Assembly (NCBI GenBank): GCA_000499405.2 | Contig: HG738138.1 | Coordinates: 22,709,154-22,773,153 of the forward strand | DNA length: 64,000 nucleotides | From: Onchocerca volvulus | Taxonomy: Eukaryota; Nematoda; Chromadorea; Rhabditida; Onchocercidae | Direction of reading: 5' to 3' | In this document: piece after piece, positions 35,101-50,100 of the stretch | Layout: each line of letters opens with the position of its first letter | Position numbering within the stretch: position 1 is the stretch's first letter | Position numbers and translations under genes: made by a program | Notes under the pieces: model-generated | Databases searched by the model: none | Told to the model about the DNA's origin: nothing | The model's input: the letters and a program-made list of their open reading frames with translations, nothing else

Positions 35101-38100
35101 GAGAGAATCGAACGATGATTACTGTAAGCCAACAACTCACCTTGGTAAAGAGAATTATTACTGTCGAAATGGTGGTATTTGCTATAGCACAAATGAAGGA
35201 GCGAACTGTGATTGTTCATTTACCGATTTCCAAGGACGCCGTTGTGAACACGGTATTTAAAATTTAAATCCGAAATTTTGTAACTCAGAGATATTTGACA
35301 ATGACGAAATCTACTGTACAATTTCAAGCATAATAAATGCCTAATCATTCAAAACATAACAATCTTACGATCATTTTCCACATCAGAGTTTATCAACTGT
35401 TGAAATTATACTTGCTAATATAAATACGGAGGAAACAATTTCGATTGTTTGAGTCTTTTTTTCTTTTCAACTACTTTTGTTTTCGTTGATCTGTTCATTG
35501 AATGATAGTTTTTGATTTTTTCCAGCTCGATCTGACTCTAACTTATCATTTAATGGTCAAGAATTGATTGGTTATGATGTTAGCAATAATTCGGCAGCAA
35601 TTATACGTTTTCGATCGGAAAATATTACATTATCTTTTAAAACGACACATGGACGAGCTCTGTTATACATCGGTGGTGATCGTCTGGTATATTTCGAAAT
35701 TTCTAAACGCTTTAGATTTTTAATAATAGAAATGTCGAAAAAATGCTAATTTAATAAGTAATAATGTTACCTTCTAAATTTTCGTTGAAATTAAGTATCT
35801 GTAAGAAAACGTTTGCTTAAATCTCTTTATTAATTTATTTTTGATCGATGTCAATTCTTTAATTTTTGTTTTATCGCAGAATTACATTCAAATCGCTCTG
35901 GACGACGCTGCAGTTGTTGCAACATCAAAATTTGTCGGTACTGAAAAACGGATAATACGAATTTTTAGCGATTATCCGTCAAGTCGATTTGATGATGATC
36001 GATGGCATACAGTTACTGTTTTTAGGACACTGACATTGGTTAGTTCAATTTCTAAATTTCAAATATTCATCCATTTCTCAAATGCATCAATTTCAATAAA
36101 ATCTTCAAACCTTTTCCTAATCTGTTAGAGGTTGATTTCAAACTATTCAAATGATGATATTATCTTCCATAATAGGATAAAAAAGAATGAGAACTTTTTC
36201 TCGGTAACCTATTTGAAACTTAGTTTAAGAAAAATTCCAAATTTTATGGAATCTATTCCAGAAGATTGATTTGAGATAAATTCAATTCTCAGAATAGTTT
36301 CATTTCATGACAGCTATTATTCGGACAGCTCTAATTATTGTTAAAATCTGAGACTAAATCTTGAAAAGTTACATAAGTGAAGAAGAGAAAATTTCAATCT
36401 TAATTTAAGAAAATGGAGCAAAAGTCTCTAGTTGATTTCATTTCTTCGATGAATCCTTCCTTATTGTTAAAGCATTTATTTTCACTTTAATGAAGTTATG
36501 AATTTGAAATACCATTAGTAAATGAGAAAATTTGACAATGATAACATAACAACTTCAGAGAACAACAACTATTGCTTCAATACATGTAAGTGATCAGTTG
36601 AGGTGTGCCAAAAATCAAATATTTTTCGTTTCTGCCAATCATTTTATTAAAAATTTTTTGAAATATTAGCATGGCTTCATTACCGATCTTTCGGTTTTAA
36701 TAATATTTTCTTCATTTTTTCAGGGATTATTTCTTCCCGCTCTTCTATTATTCTTCTTTAATTTTGAATAAAGCTTGCCAAATAAGATTTCATAAATGCA
36801 GAAGCTTAAATTTTGGCAAAAAAAAATTTTTTTTAAAACAAGATTTAAGTTTCTACATTCACGAAACTTTGTTTAATAAGCTTTTTCAATTACAAATTTA
36901 TCTGATGTGTGTGTATGTCTTTTTTTTTTTTTTGAGTGTTTTAACTTATTTCTGCAAATGCGCACATTTTTTTCATCTTATTTTTTGATTTGCACCCCTC
37001 TGTTATCATTACTATCGAATTAACTTGCATTTTATGGAATACTATAGAAACTAAACCTTACAGCAAATATTAAGTCGAAGATTTGCTCGTTTAGTTATCA
37101 GAAGTTGGCTTGTCTAGTTATCAGAAGAAATTGATCTAGCATGTGCTCATCTCCTAATATTTCAAAAACTAATATTAAATGCAAAATCAAAAAATCATGA
37201 ATTTATTGATTATTGCATGAGCTGCTAGTATCTTTCAATATCATACCTCTTCACTGTCATCTTTAAAGGACAGTTATAATCTCGGCTATTTGATACATCA
37301 TTGGCAAATTTTAATTACTTTCGTTTCAACACGCTTGAACACGCCTAAATCATAGCGTTTGAATGATTCACCATAAAGGTTGGAATCAATGTCACTAAGC
37401 TGAAATATATTTTAAACAAAGCATACATTTTGCTTTCTCTATCGTTCTACTTCTTTTCCAATCTCAAAATTTCGCATAACTTTTAGCAATTAGTTTCTCA
37501 ATGTCGTTTTTCGCAGATATTTTAATCTTTCTTTCCTGCAAGACTGTTAAATTTCATAAAATCTAATTTGTGCAATGAAATTCATTTACTAATTAATTGT
37601 GTACGAACAATTATTTGCTTGTGTTTTTGACAAATGTTGCAAAATTTTTTTTCCTATCATTTTGTTCAAAAAGCGAAAAAAAAGTTAGAATTTTGTCGTA
37701 ATTTTTTGTTTCAATGCGACAGAAAGTTTTTCATATTTTGGATTGTTGAAATTTAAATTTTCTGATTACCATAATTCTGAAAATTGAAATATAGAAAACA
37801 ATTTTTGTTATTCCTTCAAATACGACAAAATTCTTTGTTTTTCAACTCATAAACAATTTCAACTGCTTGCTTAGATTTCTTTTAGATGACTTTAAGCGTA
37901 GATAATGTGCAAGATGAAATTCGCCAATATGCGCCAGAAATTGATTGGCTTGTTAATTCGTTTGCTTATTTGGGCGGTATACCGAAGGATACGAATATTC
38001 CTGAAATTGAAGTGGAAAATTTTCGCGGTTGCTTAAAAAAGGTATTTTTTTCAACTTATTGTATAAATTAATGCAAATCAATAGAATTTTTCCTTTTTTG

Positions 38101-41100
38101 TTTTTTTTTTTTTTTTTTTGAAATAATAATAATTATGCGACATTTTCAGATTAAGTATGAAGCCGATGCTCATTTGATAAATTTTATAACATTAGCCGAT
38201 CAAGGATACGGGCAATCGATCATACGATCAGCGGGAGATTTAACATTTTCTTGCAGTAAACCAGTAACATATGCAGATGTATTTTCATTCAACAGTGGAC
38301 AACATTATATTACATTACCCAAATGGAATTCAGTGGCTAGCGGAAGTCTAAGTAATTTTAATTTAACTTGAACTCCTTTATGTTAATTTAAATAACTAAT
38401 GAGATGGTGAAACTTTGTGAGAGAATCGATGGTTTTTCCTTTTTTTTTATTTTGTTCCTTAAGTTAGATTTTTTTTTTTGTTTAATAAAATCAGAAATTA
38501 TGATAGATTTTACTTTGATGTTTTGGGTACTTTTACCGCATTATTAATGTTGCAATGCTTTTCATGATAAAATTACGTTTTATGAAAATTTCAGATAATT
38601 TCACAGATTTCAGGTTTTCAGCTACGAACACAGGAACTTGATGGCCTCATTCTTTATCATGGATCACTGCCAACCGCGAAAACAGGACATGATTATTTTG
38701 CTTTTGAGTTGATTGATGGTCATCTGTTTATGATAATTAATCTAGGATCAGGATATGTCAGATTACAGGTTGTAAGATTTTCTGAAACCAACTTATATTT
38801 ATTTGACTTTCGGCATTTTGAACTGTTTTTCAAGTAGCGTAATTTGAATTAAATTATGGCTTAAAGTTAGCAAGTGATTAATTTAATCAAAAAAAAAAAA
38901 TTGAAATTTCAAGGTATATTATCGATCACCGTTAAGGTTACTAAGGTAACAGATTATTTTTATAGACAACGGCAGAAAAAATAACGGATGGGACAGTATG
39001 GCACAGCGTAATGCTTGAACGGATGGGACGAACGGGAACGGTGGTCGTTGATAACATTAAAACCGATTTTTCAACTCCCGGCGTGTCTGCCAATTTAATC
39101 ATCGGTAGTGCATGTTCTAATTCATTCATTTTCCTTTTACTTGACTTCATTTTCTAGAAGTTAGTCCGACAATATTCAGATCTTCCCATTTTATGCTCTA
39201 ATAATTTCATGATTTAAGCGCATCATTGTTGAACGAGAGCTTTTAATATATGAATTTTTATGGATGGTTGATAATCATTTTCAGTCTTATTTAAGCAAAT
39301 AGAATTTTTATGATAGATTTATGTTATACATTAGTAATTCTAATTATATACCGTAACAATCCATAAATATTTTATTCTTGAAAAATATGCAATAAGTTTT
39401 AATCGAAATAGCTTTGAAACAGAACGAAAGTTTAAAACATAATTTAGGGAAGAGGATAAATTTATTTAACTGAATAAAAAGACCTACAAAATGAAAGCGT
39501 CATTTAAATTTAATACTGGAACATAATTCTGTTTGGCAAAAGAAATTATGAATTGAAATTTTTTGAGAGAAAATGATATAAATAATAATTTCACAACCTG
39601 AATTTCTGGTTATGAATTATTAATTTGTTTGCAGAAATGAAATTATCAAAAACATGAAATTTAGTCGAATTTTCCAATCTTTATATTAATCTAATTTTTG
39701 AATGTAGCAACAAATTTTGTTCGCATTAATTATTAATGATTGCTCATTATTGGTGATTATCAGTGATTGCTTACTGTAGAGGGACCGATTTATTTGGGAG
39801 CTGTGCCATGGCCAAGGAACGAATCGGATTTTGTTGACTTTCACGTACCTTACCCTATTTGGACAGCAAATCTACGGAAAGGCTATATTGGTTGCTTGAA
39901 AGGTGTGCGTATCAACGGTATCAGTCCAAACATTGCGAGCCTTTTTCAAGAGCAACAATCTGACATTAAAGAAGGTAAATTAATGATATAGTTGATTGCT
40001 GATCACTTATAGACCTCAATTTTCTCATCTATCGCTTCATTCGACGTCCTTACGTCCTTGCTTCATAATTTGTACTATGACATTGATGCTGAAGTTCAAA
40101 ATCATTCAATCTTTTATATCAGTTTCCTTGCTTGTTATTAAAAAAATTTTTTTCTAAGAAATATCCGCTCATTTTGCTTTCCCATCCTAGATAGATAATA
40201 TTTGCTGTCTCATTAACTCAACATATCGTCATTCTACTTGCTTATCGACATATAAATGGATGAAAGTTCATATAAGTACAAGTTCAAATTTACTGAAAAT
40301 ACAGCGGTAAAAATATGAGTGTCATAAGGCTATTCATCATTCCGCTTATTCAGTGTAAGAATTCCAGTCGTCTTTTTTTTTTTTTCAACTTTATTAAAAT
40401 TTTTTAGCAAGAAGTATCCAGTGCTTTCATTCAACATAAAGACTGAAATGCTATTGCATCAGACCAATGTAAAGAATTTTTTTTTTTTCTGAATTATTAC
40501 CGATTTACTTGTATTTATGTGATTTCGAGGAAAGGATCCTCGTATTTGTTGAACTGGAAATATTCTTGATATTGTAACTCGGCTAGGTCAGTAATAGATT
40601 TTATGGATTTATACGATATTATGGACAATATCTCGCTTCCTCAATGGTAAGAATTAAATGAATAATACATGACAAATAATAAAAGGATACCAACAGTCGT
40701 TTGAATGCTTATTCAGTCTTTGTAACGGTCATTCTCTCTTCGCTCCACCACTGTTGAACTGTTGCTCGTACCGTTGAATTGTGGCCCTTTCTGCCGTTGA
40801 ATTGTCCACGAAATGCTACTGAATCGGTGAATTGTATCGAACTGAACTGTCTTCAGCTCCAAAGTTTTGACCTTTTAATTCTTTGAGGATTCTTAATCCT
40901 TACCTGATCTACAACGTATTATGATTATTGACTTTGCTTTGTTTATCCGTGAATCGAAGCGTTTTGGCGGTAAAAATGTTCATTCTTTCGGCTTATTCAC
41001 CCTCTTGCAACTATGTCGCACTGTTTGAACTTTAATATTCCTCGTATATCACGATTTTCCTTTGTTTGCAATAATTGTCGTTGCGCTACTTGACCTTTTG

Positions 41101-44100
41101 ACACTATCTATATAAAACTAATTACATCTGCCGGTTTTCGCCGACATTACTTGAAATTTCGGAACCAGCAACATATAATTTCAATATTACACTTAAAGGA
41201 AGCTCTGAGACGGATTTTGGATTTCGATTGATAGGAATAATTCATTGTTATTTGCATAAAATGTAAAGAAATAAGAAAACATAACTATTAGTAATGATGA
41301 ATGAATGATTAGGTTTAAAAACTTCAATAACACAATGGACGATTCAAATTTCTAAGTGATGCGTTCAGTATCGAACTAGAGAAAAGAATGAAAATTTAAA
41401 CAAGAGATAGAAATTATGAATGAAATTATGAGTTGTATTTATTTAAAATGAAAGTTTCCACTTATCTTTCGACTAAGATATTCTTGTAGTTCATTGCAGT
41501 TTGATTAATTGATTTTAAATTCAAGAGGAATTGTTTATATGTTAATTTTTAACGGCTTAATATCTTGAATAACAGATTATATTTGTATGTTTTCTTGCAA
41601 GTAGAAAATTTCAATTCAAGCTTTAGCACAGTTAGATTTCTTTAAATCTGCATTTATAAACTTTCATGAAATTGAAATTTGCCCGATCAATATGTATGAA
41701 AGCAAACTTGTGCAGTTGTTTGTTATTGATGACAAATAACCACGTATACTATAATGTATAACCAAAAGTACCAACAATTAAGGTTGCAAATTGAAGAAAA
41801 TATCCATTATAGGGATTAGTCACGGATGCCCAACCAATATGAATAAGGATTTTTGCTCCTCATCCCCGTGCAAAAATTTTGGACGATGTGAGAACGGTTT
41901 TAACAGTTTCCGATGTGATTGTTCAGTATCAGCTATGGAAGGGCAATTTTGTGACAAAGGTATTATCAGAGGTTTTCTTATCATTCCTCAAGTTTCCATT
42001 CTTTATCAAAAATTTCATTTTCAGATTCATTTCTCAAATTCGTTCGTAGCTTGTTTGGTGATTACAAATGGGTTTTTCAAATTTAATACTATCAGTTTTT
42101 CGTCATCATTATGAATAGTTTGATATTTATAATAGATATATCCATCATTTAATTCTTTTTGATGAGAGCTGGATTATGATGAACTTTAAAATGAGCAAAT
42201 GTGTAGCATAAACGATGAGATTATAAAAAAATAGATTAAAAAAATGCAAATTTTACAGAGCCTGAGTTTGTGGATTTTTCAATGGATAATGCACCATCAC
42301 TCCTACTTCCAAAATCTATTGAGAGCGAAGCGGAAACAATTGAATGCAAATTTCGAAGCAACGATGAAAGAAGTGTTTTATTGGATACGAAATCAATCAA
42401 ATCACCAGATCATCGCATTTTACTTTTACTGATCAAAGGAGAACTCGAACTACATTTTAATTTTGAAGATTCACATCATGTAATTTATTACTAGCTTGAA
42501 TACAATATAATTTATAATGATATTTTGGTCTTTCGTTATGAATGACTGATGATAATTATTTTTAAATATATTTTATTGAATAGACTATTTCTGAATAGTA
42601 AGTTTTTTCTTTTTCTTTCTTCTTTTTTTTTTTTGAATAATAAGAGAATAATGAAGTTTTATTCTATTTTTCAATAGATTGCTCATCACCAGATGATACA
42701 TAGAACTTTAAAGATTGTGGTTTTTTTTTTTTTTGACAGCCTAAAGCTTTGTTCGAAAAAAGGCTCTTCAGTAAAATATCCACTATTCTCGTCCTCCTTT
42801 CCTTAGGCTCATATTTTTTCAAGTTATTATTTCATTCCATCACTTTATTTTTAGGCAGCAAAATATTTCATTCTAATATGGAAGATGGAAGGTTAAATAA
42901 GAGAAATACTGGAAAATGAAAAATTTTATGCTACAAATAGTATTTCTTGAAGCATTATAGTCATTTCAGTGAGATTATAGGTTAACTAACAATTTTAATC
43001 AATTGATTAATTTAGGCAGTATCCAGATATTATAAAAATATGTTCAAAAAATATTGCAGATATTCAATTGGGGTAGCAATTTAAATGATGATCGAATTCA
43101 TACGATGCGTATTAAGAGACGTGGCGAGAAATTATTGCTATTTTTGGATGGAAAATGGGAGCATAATTGTGAGTTCGTCACAAATGTTCATATTTCTCAA
43201 AATACTTTTGAAATATAATGTTTAGGAAATAAGATTTTAAATTTTGTATGTTTGTTTGGACTTCCTAATTTTTTCCTAATACTTTCTTTACATTCTAAGG
43301 ATTAAACTTCATATCTGTTATGATTTTTTACATCCACATACATATGCGATAAGCTTCTGTTTATCTTTCACGCTTTTTAGACTTCAATAAGTGAAAAAAT
43401 GCGTTTTACTTAATTGTTCGGTTTTATGGGACATTAGAGAATGATCTGAATATTATGCAAATATCGTTCAATAAAGTAATTTCATCAGTATTAAGTTTTT
43501 ACAGATTTTTTACCTTCTTCCAAAATAGTATTGGATATTGATGAAATAGCTGCCGGACATTCACTTCACGTAACTTCATCATCGCATTTTACTGCTCGTG
43601 CTAACAGTACATTGGGTGAGAGATTTCGAGGACAAATGATAAAGATGCTTTTCAATGATTATGATGTTTTGAAGAATGTAAAACGGAGAAGTTCCGTGGA
43701 AGATCCATTAGTGAAAACGATTGAAATACGCGAACGATACAAAATAAGGAGCAGGTATTCAATAAATATGCTTTAACTGGTACTTATAAGTCACATCCTT
43801 TCTCATATCAAATCACATCAGAAATAATACCTTTCTTCCTGCTTATTTGAAACTTCAACGAATGTTTCTACTACGCATCCAGTAGTTATTATACTGCAGT
43901 TTCGAAGAGATAGTTCTAGATGAGATGTCCATATATTAACTTTATTGATAGACCGCACAATAAGAGCATGCTAATATAATAAGAAGATAATAACATGCTA
44001 AATATATTTTAAAAAAAAATTACTCGTTAAATTCAGAAAAGCAAAATATTCATCGGTAACTTTCAAAAAACCTAACGCTTATGCAATGATCAACGATGAA

Positions 44101-47100
44101 CGTTTAGCGAACATTGGGACTAATTATCGAATTTCATTTAAATTCCGAACATTATCATCATCATCAGTATTACTTGCTTTCGTAACTAATTCTACTCACA
44201 GTCGCGATTCTGCTTCACTGGAATTATTGCACGGTCGAATAAGGTAAATCTCTCATATCATAAAGACCAATTCGTTTTCCCTGAGCTGCAGAAGCGAACT
44301 GTCCGAGAATCACATTCTTCTATCACATATCATTGAAGAATAAAAGACAGATTATATTTAAAAGAAAAAAAAAAAAAGGAAACACCTCCGATATGTTAAC
44401 ATGTCACAATTTAATTTAATCCAAAAAAGATATGATATTACTTTGATTGTACATGTTTGACTTGATTTAGCGACATAAAATTGGAATTGTGACTGAACCT
44501 TTAAAGTTAATAATGCTCACTGAGACTATTGACAATTATCACTCCATTCACTGAGTAACCATTCATGAAAACATTGAAAGATGATTATTTTCTAAATTTC
44601 TAATCAAGTTTCAGATATACCTATAGCTTCAGCTCTCGAATAGAAACCGTGTTGTCGTCAGCTTTGCCGGATGAACAAGTCTTAAATGATTTTAAATGGC
44701 ATAGTGTCCTCGTTCATCAGGTTATTCTTAGTCGGACATCACTATCAATTATTATCATGCTTTTAATTTCTTTTTTCTGATAAAATACATCTATTAGCAT
44801 ATTTGCAATAAAGTAAACATCATCGCAATGTACTTTACAATGCAAATAATATATCATTTCGTCTTCCTACTTAGGAATATTATCGGTCAGTTTTTATTGA
44901 AGAACAGTTATATACTTGGATGTTAATGCAATGTTAATATTGCTATAATCTAATAAGTTACCGTTAAAATTATTGAAATCAGGAGTTCAAATATTATTCA
45001 TCTAACGGGATCTCAGACGGGATTCTCAAAGGAAATCAGAGATATCAATGATTGAACAGTTCGCGGGATTTCATTGCTAGGATAGGTTGAAATTGCATGA
45101 TTTGATAATGCGACACTTTTTTCGCAATAGTTTTGGTGCTTTCAAATAATAAATCCTGTACATGTCTTGATAATACTTAACCTTTATCACTATTTAGCAC
45201 CTGATTCTGGGTTTTGAAAGAAAACTGTGAAACTTATCACGTACAAATGAATGCAATTCCTTCCTTACCAAATTTGAACTAAACCAATTTCATTATATAA
45301 CTTTTTTATTATCGTAATAATATAAGTGCGAATAGTTGATATAGGAGAACCTATATTCCCAAAAGCGACTATGCTTATATTTCTGTTCAAATTTGACCAA
45401 GCAAAATGAATATAACATCTATGTCTTATTCAATGAGAAATCAATTTTATTTTAGATTTAATTCAAATTTTATGCTTCTCTTCATATTAATAATTTACAA
45501 ACGTTACTATTAGTTATTCAAGCATAATATATTCGAATTACTTTCATTATATCGCATAAAAATCAATAGATTCAACTTTTCAGAAATCATTGGGTGGGGA
45601 GCATTATCTTGTAGTGGACAACAGAAGTACAGTAATGGATAGTATTCAGGGACATGTAGTGAATTTAGATGCTCAACTATATATCGGACATGTACCAGTT
45701 GATGTTTTTGGTTCTGAAAGGTATCATCAGTTTTGCAATAAATTTTTTTTTTTATTTTTTTCTTTGCTATCTATTATAATATGAAATTAGGCGGAATTAG
45801 ATAAGCATTTTTCGCGTTGCTTCAGAAACTTTTCTCAATGTTTTCTAGAGATTTCCAAATCCTTATCCTTTATTTTAATATGACTATCCTGATAATATTA
45901 ATGTAGCAGTTGAAATTTAGACTTAAGGATGTTCCTGGCTTTCACGGATGTATCTCTTCGCTCAGAATTGGAAGTGAATATCTGGACATCTTGAAAGATG
46001 CAATGGAAACTTCTGGTATTGTGAAAGGATGTCAAGGTTAGGTCTAGTAAGATTTCAAAAAGTCATAACAGCGTATCTTAAATTATTAAAAAGAATTTTT
46101 TGAGCTTAAAGAGGAATTAAAACTAAAAAAAAAAATCAGAAACAATCAAAATTCCTATTTTACGAGAAAAAACAAAGAAGAAAAAAGTTCTGCTTAACTG
46201 ATTCTAATTTTCAGACGCCTTAATTGCTGAACTTTCAAACTGCAAGTATATACTTTGTTTGACTAAAAATCATATTTCGAAGTTTGAAAATTCGATATTC
46301 ACATATCAATTGAATTTATATATTGCATCGTTTCTAAATCGAAATTTTCGAACATTACTTAAGAAAACAAAAAATTTTTGAGTAAAATCTTAGCAGGTTC
46401 ATATGCTCGATGTTCATCTAAGCAATGCTTGAATCGTGGAAAATGCATTCAAAAATCGAATTCCATCAAATGCGACTGCTCAATGACAACTTACAGTGGA
46501 GAAAGATGTGACAGTCGTTAGTTTTAAAGTTTTTTAAATTTTATATTGGAATTTAAATTTATCAAGATCTTTTGAAGTAATCGTATTTGTTAATATCTTG
46601 AAATTTAACGATTATATATTTTGTTTTAATTTGATGAACAGATTACAGCTGGTACGACATATATGTTTGACTCATCGTTATCAGCAATTTACTTCGAATA
46701 TCCACAATCGATCAGACCATCAACAAATCGAGATGAGATGGCAATTGGATTCCGTACTCGACAGGCTACTGCTGTACTGTTAAGTGTACAGTGTAATGTG
46801 GATGGCGACTTTTTCACTGTTTTTTTGGTACCACTTTCTTATCTGTTTTATAAAACGAAATTTTAACTCATTGCTTCCTTGAATCCTAAGAGCAAAAATG
46901 TCCCAATTCTTCAGTGATCGTTGGCTTTCCTGAGAATTCAATACTTTCGATTGCCATAAACGCAAAATTTATTCTGCATATAAATCAAATTTTGCATATT
47001 TTTTAGATCAAAATGTGCTTTTTAAATCTATGCTTAACATTTATATACCTTACATGAAATGTTCTTCATTGGCATTTCTTCTCAGTCATCTACGCTACAA

Positions 47101-50100
47101 AAAAATCTCACTGTTTTTGTAATCATTTTCGAAGTTAACAAATAACTATATTACAGAAAAATGGCCATTTGCATGTTCGTTACAATCTCGGATCTCGGGA
47201 TCATTATGTTGGTTTTTCTGATGCTTTACTGAATGATGATAAGCATCATGCAATTATTATATATCGACGCGAAGCCAATTTGACTCTTTACATCGATAAC
47301 CGCGAAGCAGTTTATTACTCTCCTCCTGGTGATATATTATTATCACGTATTTCAACAGAAGATTCTGCAGAAAAAGCATCAACTTGCTTTTGTTTTTTTT
47401 TTTTTTTTTTTCAGAACTGATACATATAAGGCTTTTATTCGACGAAGTAAACTAGTTACTAATTATACAGATATCATAGATTCAGCATGGGTTAAAAAAT
47501 ATCAGGAAAAGAGAGCGATTCAAAATCTTATCATCTCTTATCATTATGCAGCTGCAATGTTATTCATAGCAGAAGTACACCATTTCATGGTAATATATTG
47601 CTGTTTTGGAAATTTCAGCTGGCGATATGGAACTTGTTACGTTAAACATGCAATGGAGAGTGACTGTCGGTGCGTCATTCAATTTATTACATCATATGAA
47701 ACGACGGAAACGTGATCGAATCTATGATGGCTACAGTGGCTTCATGTCAGGTGTCAACTTTAATGGCTTAATGATACTGGATATGCTTGCACAAGGTTGT
47801 TCATTTTAAAGATGCATATTTATACTTTACAGCGGAAAGTGCATGTTTATTCAATAATCTAACGAATCTATTTATTCAATTATCTAACGACCATTTATCC
47901 AATTATCTAACGAATCGAATCTCTTTTCTTTTGAAAAAGAGCAATAAACTTGATAGGCATTTCTTCTTGGAGATATTCTCGAATTGAAAAATTGGGAATT
48001 TGATGCCACATCTTAAAAAAAAGTTCAGTTTGCATTTCTTGAACGCAAAAATAGTATTTAAGTTTTTTGGTTAAATAAGTTGTGTTATTTCGAGAATTCT
48101 TATTCAAAAATTTGCTGTTTTAGTGATGTTGACATTAGTGAAGACAAAGATTTGACATTTCATTTTGCATTTCGGTATTTCGATCTGTTTGTTTCTTATA
48201 TTCACAGTGATGGAAGGAAACTGCTTCAAATTTTACAATGTAAATTATTTTAACATGTAGAAAAAAAAAAAAACCGATTGATTTGAGATCGTTCAAAAGA
48301 ATGCGAAAGAACGCAATTTTAGTAATTTTGTATTTTTTATCAGCAAAAAACAGCTATCATACTTTAAAGTTCTGGAATTTTTGATAAAAAAATTTGGATT
48401 CAACTTTTAGATTCCAAATCTTTCATGAAACATGATCTATCAGGCATGAACAAGAAGAAGAAATTGAAAGTTTTTTTTTTCATACTTCTATAAAAAATTT
48501 TTGAATTATTTTTTTCATGAGAATTCTTGCAAAATAGTATCGAAATTTTCTGGTATTTGATTTAATCTGCTCTTTTTAAAATCAAATTATTAAGGCATTA
48601 TTAGATTATATTGAATGAAGGGAAAAGAGAATACCTAAGGCAGATATTTTCATATTTTACTGTAAAATAATTGGAGAAAAGAAATTATAAGAAGAACGGG
48701 TAGAGGTCAATTGAATAAGCTAAAGCTAGGCGAAAAGTCTCAAATAAAGCTTTATAAGGATGATAATAGGAGGAAACGAAGAGAAGAATGACACTCTGTC
48801 CCCTTTCCTTTTAGACGGTCGTCATCATTTCCTGAGCATTTTTAATAAAATGGAAATTACTGGTTGGTCACCAACTATGTGACACGCAATGCTTTACTTC
48901 GTCTTTTCAACAGTGGCAGTCAGTAATAATCGTTATTGATGGCTTTAATTTACATACTCTTTCGTCGACATATTCTTATGCTTTTCGTCGATTCCCATTG
49001 ACCACTTTATATTTCTTAATGGTCATTGGGATTGCGAGGAGTTTTGGAACGATCCATTAAGTATTCATCAATTCATTCATTTTCTTTATTATTTTAACCA
49101 GAATACATCTTTCTTTCAAAAAATTTGAGTTTTAAATTGATTAATTTAATATTTCAGTTCCTTGACAATAAGATCACTTTGTTCAGTGTTTACGATATCT
49201 CTGCCGATTTAATCTATTTCAGTGTATTCTGCAATTCATGAAAGATTTTTCCAAAAATTTATCACTATACAGTTTTTCATCTACTTGCAGAAGTTATTAA
49301 GGTTTTAAGATTTGTTCTTTTGCAGCTTCTAAGTTTCTTGCAGTTAATTAACATATAATAAATGAATGAATGGAAAGATTTAAAGATGAATGATAAAGCA
49401 ACGACGTGAATAGAAGCAATCTCCATTCGATTAAACGTAATGAAATAGAAAAAAAAAAAAAAAGAAGATAGATGAAATGGATAGATGGATAAAGTGATGG
49501 AAAGAGAAATGCATATGATTCATTGAATAATAATGAACTTATCTGCTTTAAGTTTTACTTCCTTCCTTCCTTCGTCCTTTATTTGCATCTCTCATTCATT
49601 CTTACAACAAAAAAAAAAAAAAAAAAGAAAATGAGCAAAAAAGAGCATTAAATTTTGATAGCATTTTTCATGTTATTTCCTTATTTTTTTACTTACTATT
49701 TAGTTTTATTATCGATAATTTGTGGAAATGTCCACAAATTATCGATAATCAAAATAAGTGGCAAGTAAAAACTGAGAGGGACAAGTAGAAAAAGTGAGAA
49801 AAACGATTAGTTTCACGATAGATAAATAGGTTGTATTCATCTATTGTACAGAATAAAATACATTGAAGTTGTAGCACACTGGTGAAAAAGAAAAATTGAG
49901 ATATATTTGATTTAAGAAACTAAATGATAATAATTTCATGGTAAATAAAATAGTTGTAATGATAAAAAAAAGTTTTTTTTTTGGATAGCTATTATAGACA
50001 GTAATTATTCAAAGAATACCTTTGATGGCGAGTTTATCGATGTCGAATTGATTAGCGATAACTGATAAGAACGTCGCTCGACAGTTGGAATATTGAATTT

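Noticed and set aside
34828..35118. 96-residue frame before neurexin EGF1
   Set aside because: Mostly intron read-through ahead of the true exon 6 acceptor at 35063, in a different frame from the EGF.
41100..41160. tctatataaaactaattaca near 41105 as a second Helitron 5' end
   Set aside because: No matching CTAG-hairpin terminus was found within a reasonable distance, and the similarity covers only the AT-rich start.
47329..47715. 128-residue frame across 47329-47715 as one exon
   Set aside because: It runs through a poly-T splice tract; only the part after the acceptor at 47414 resembles neurexin.
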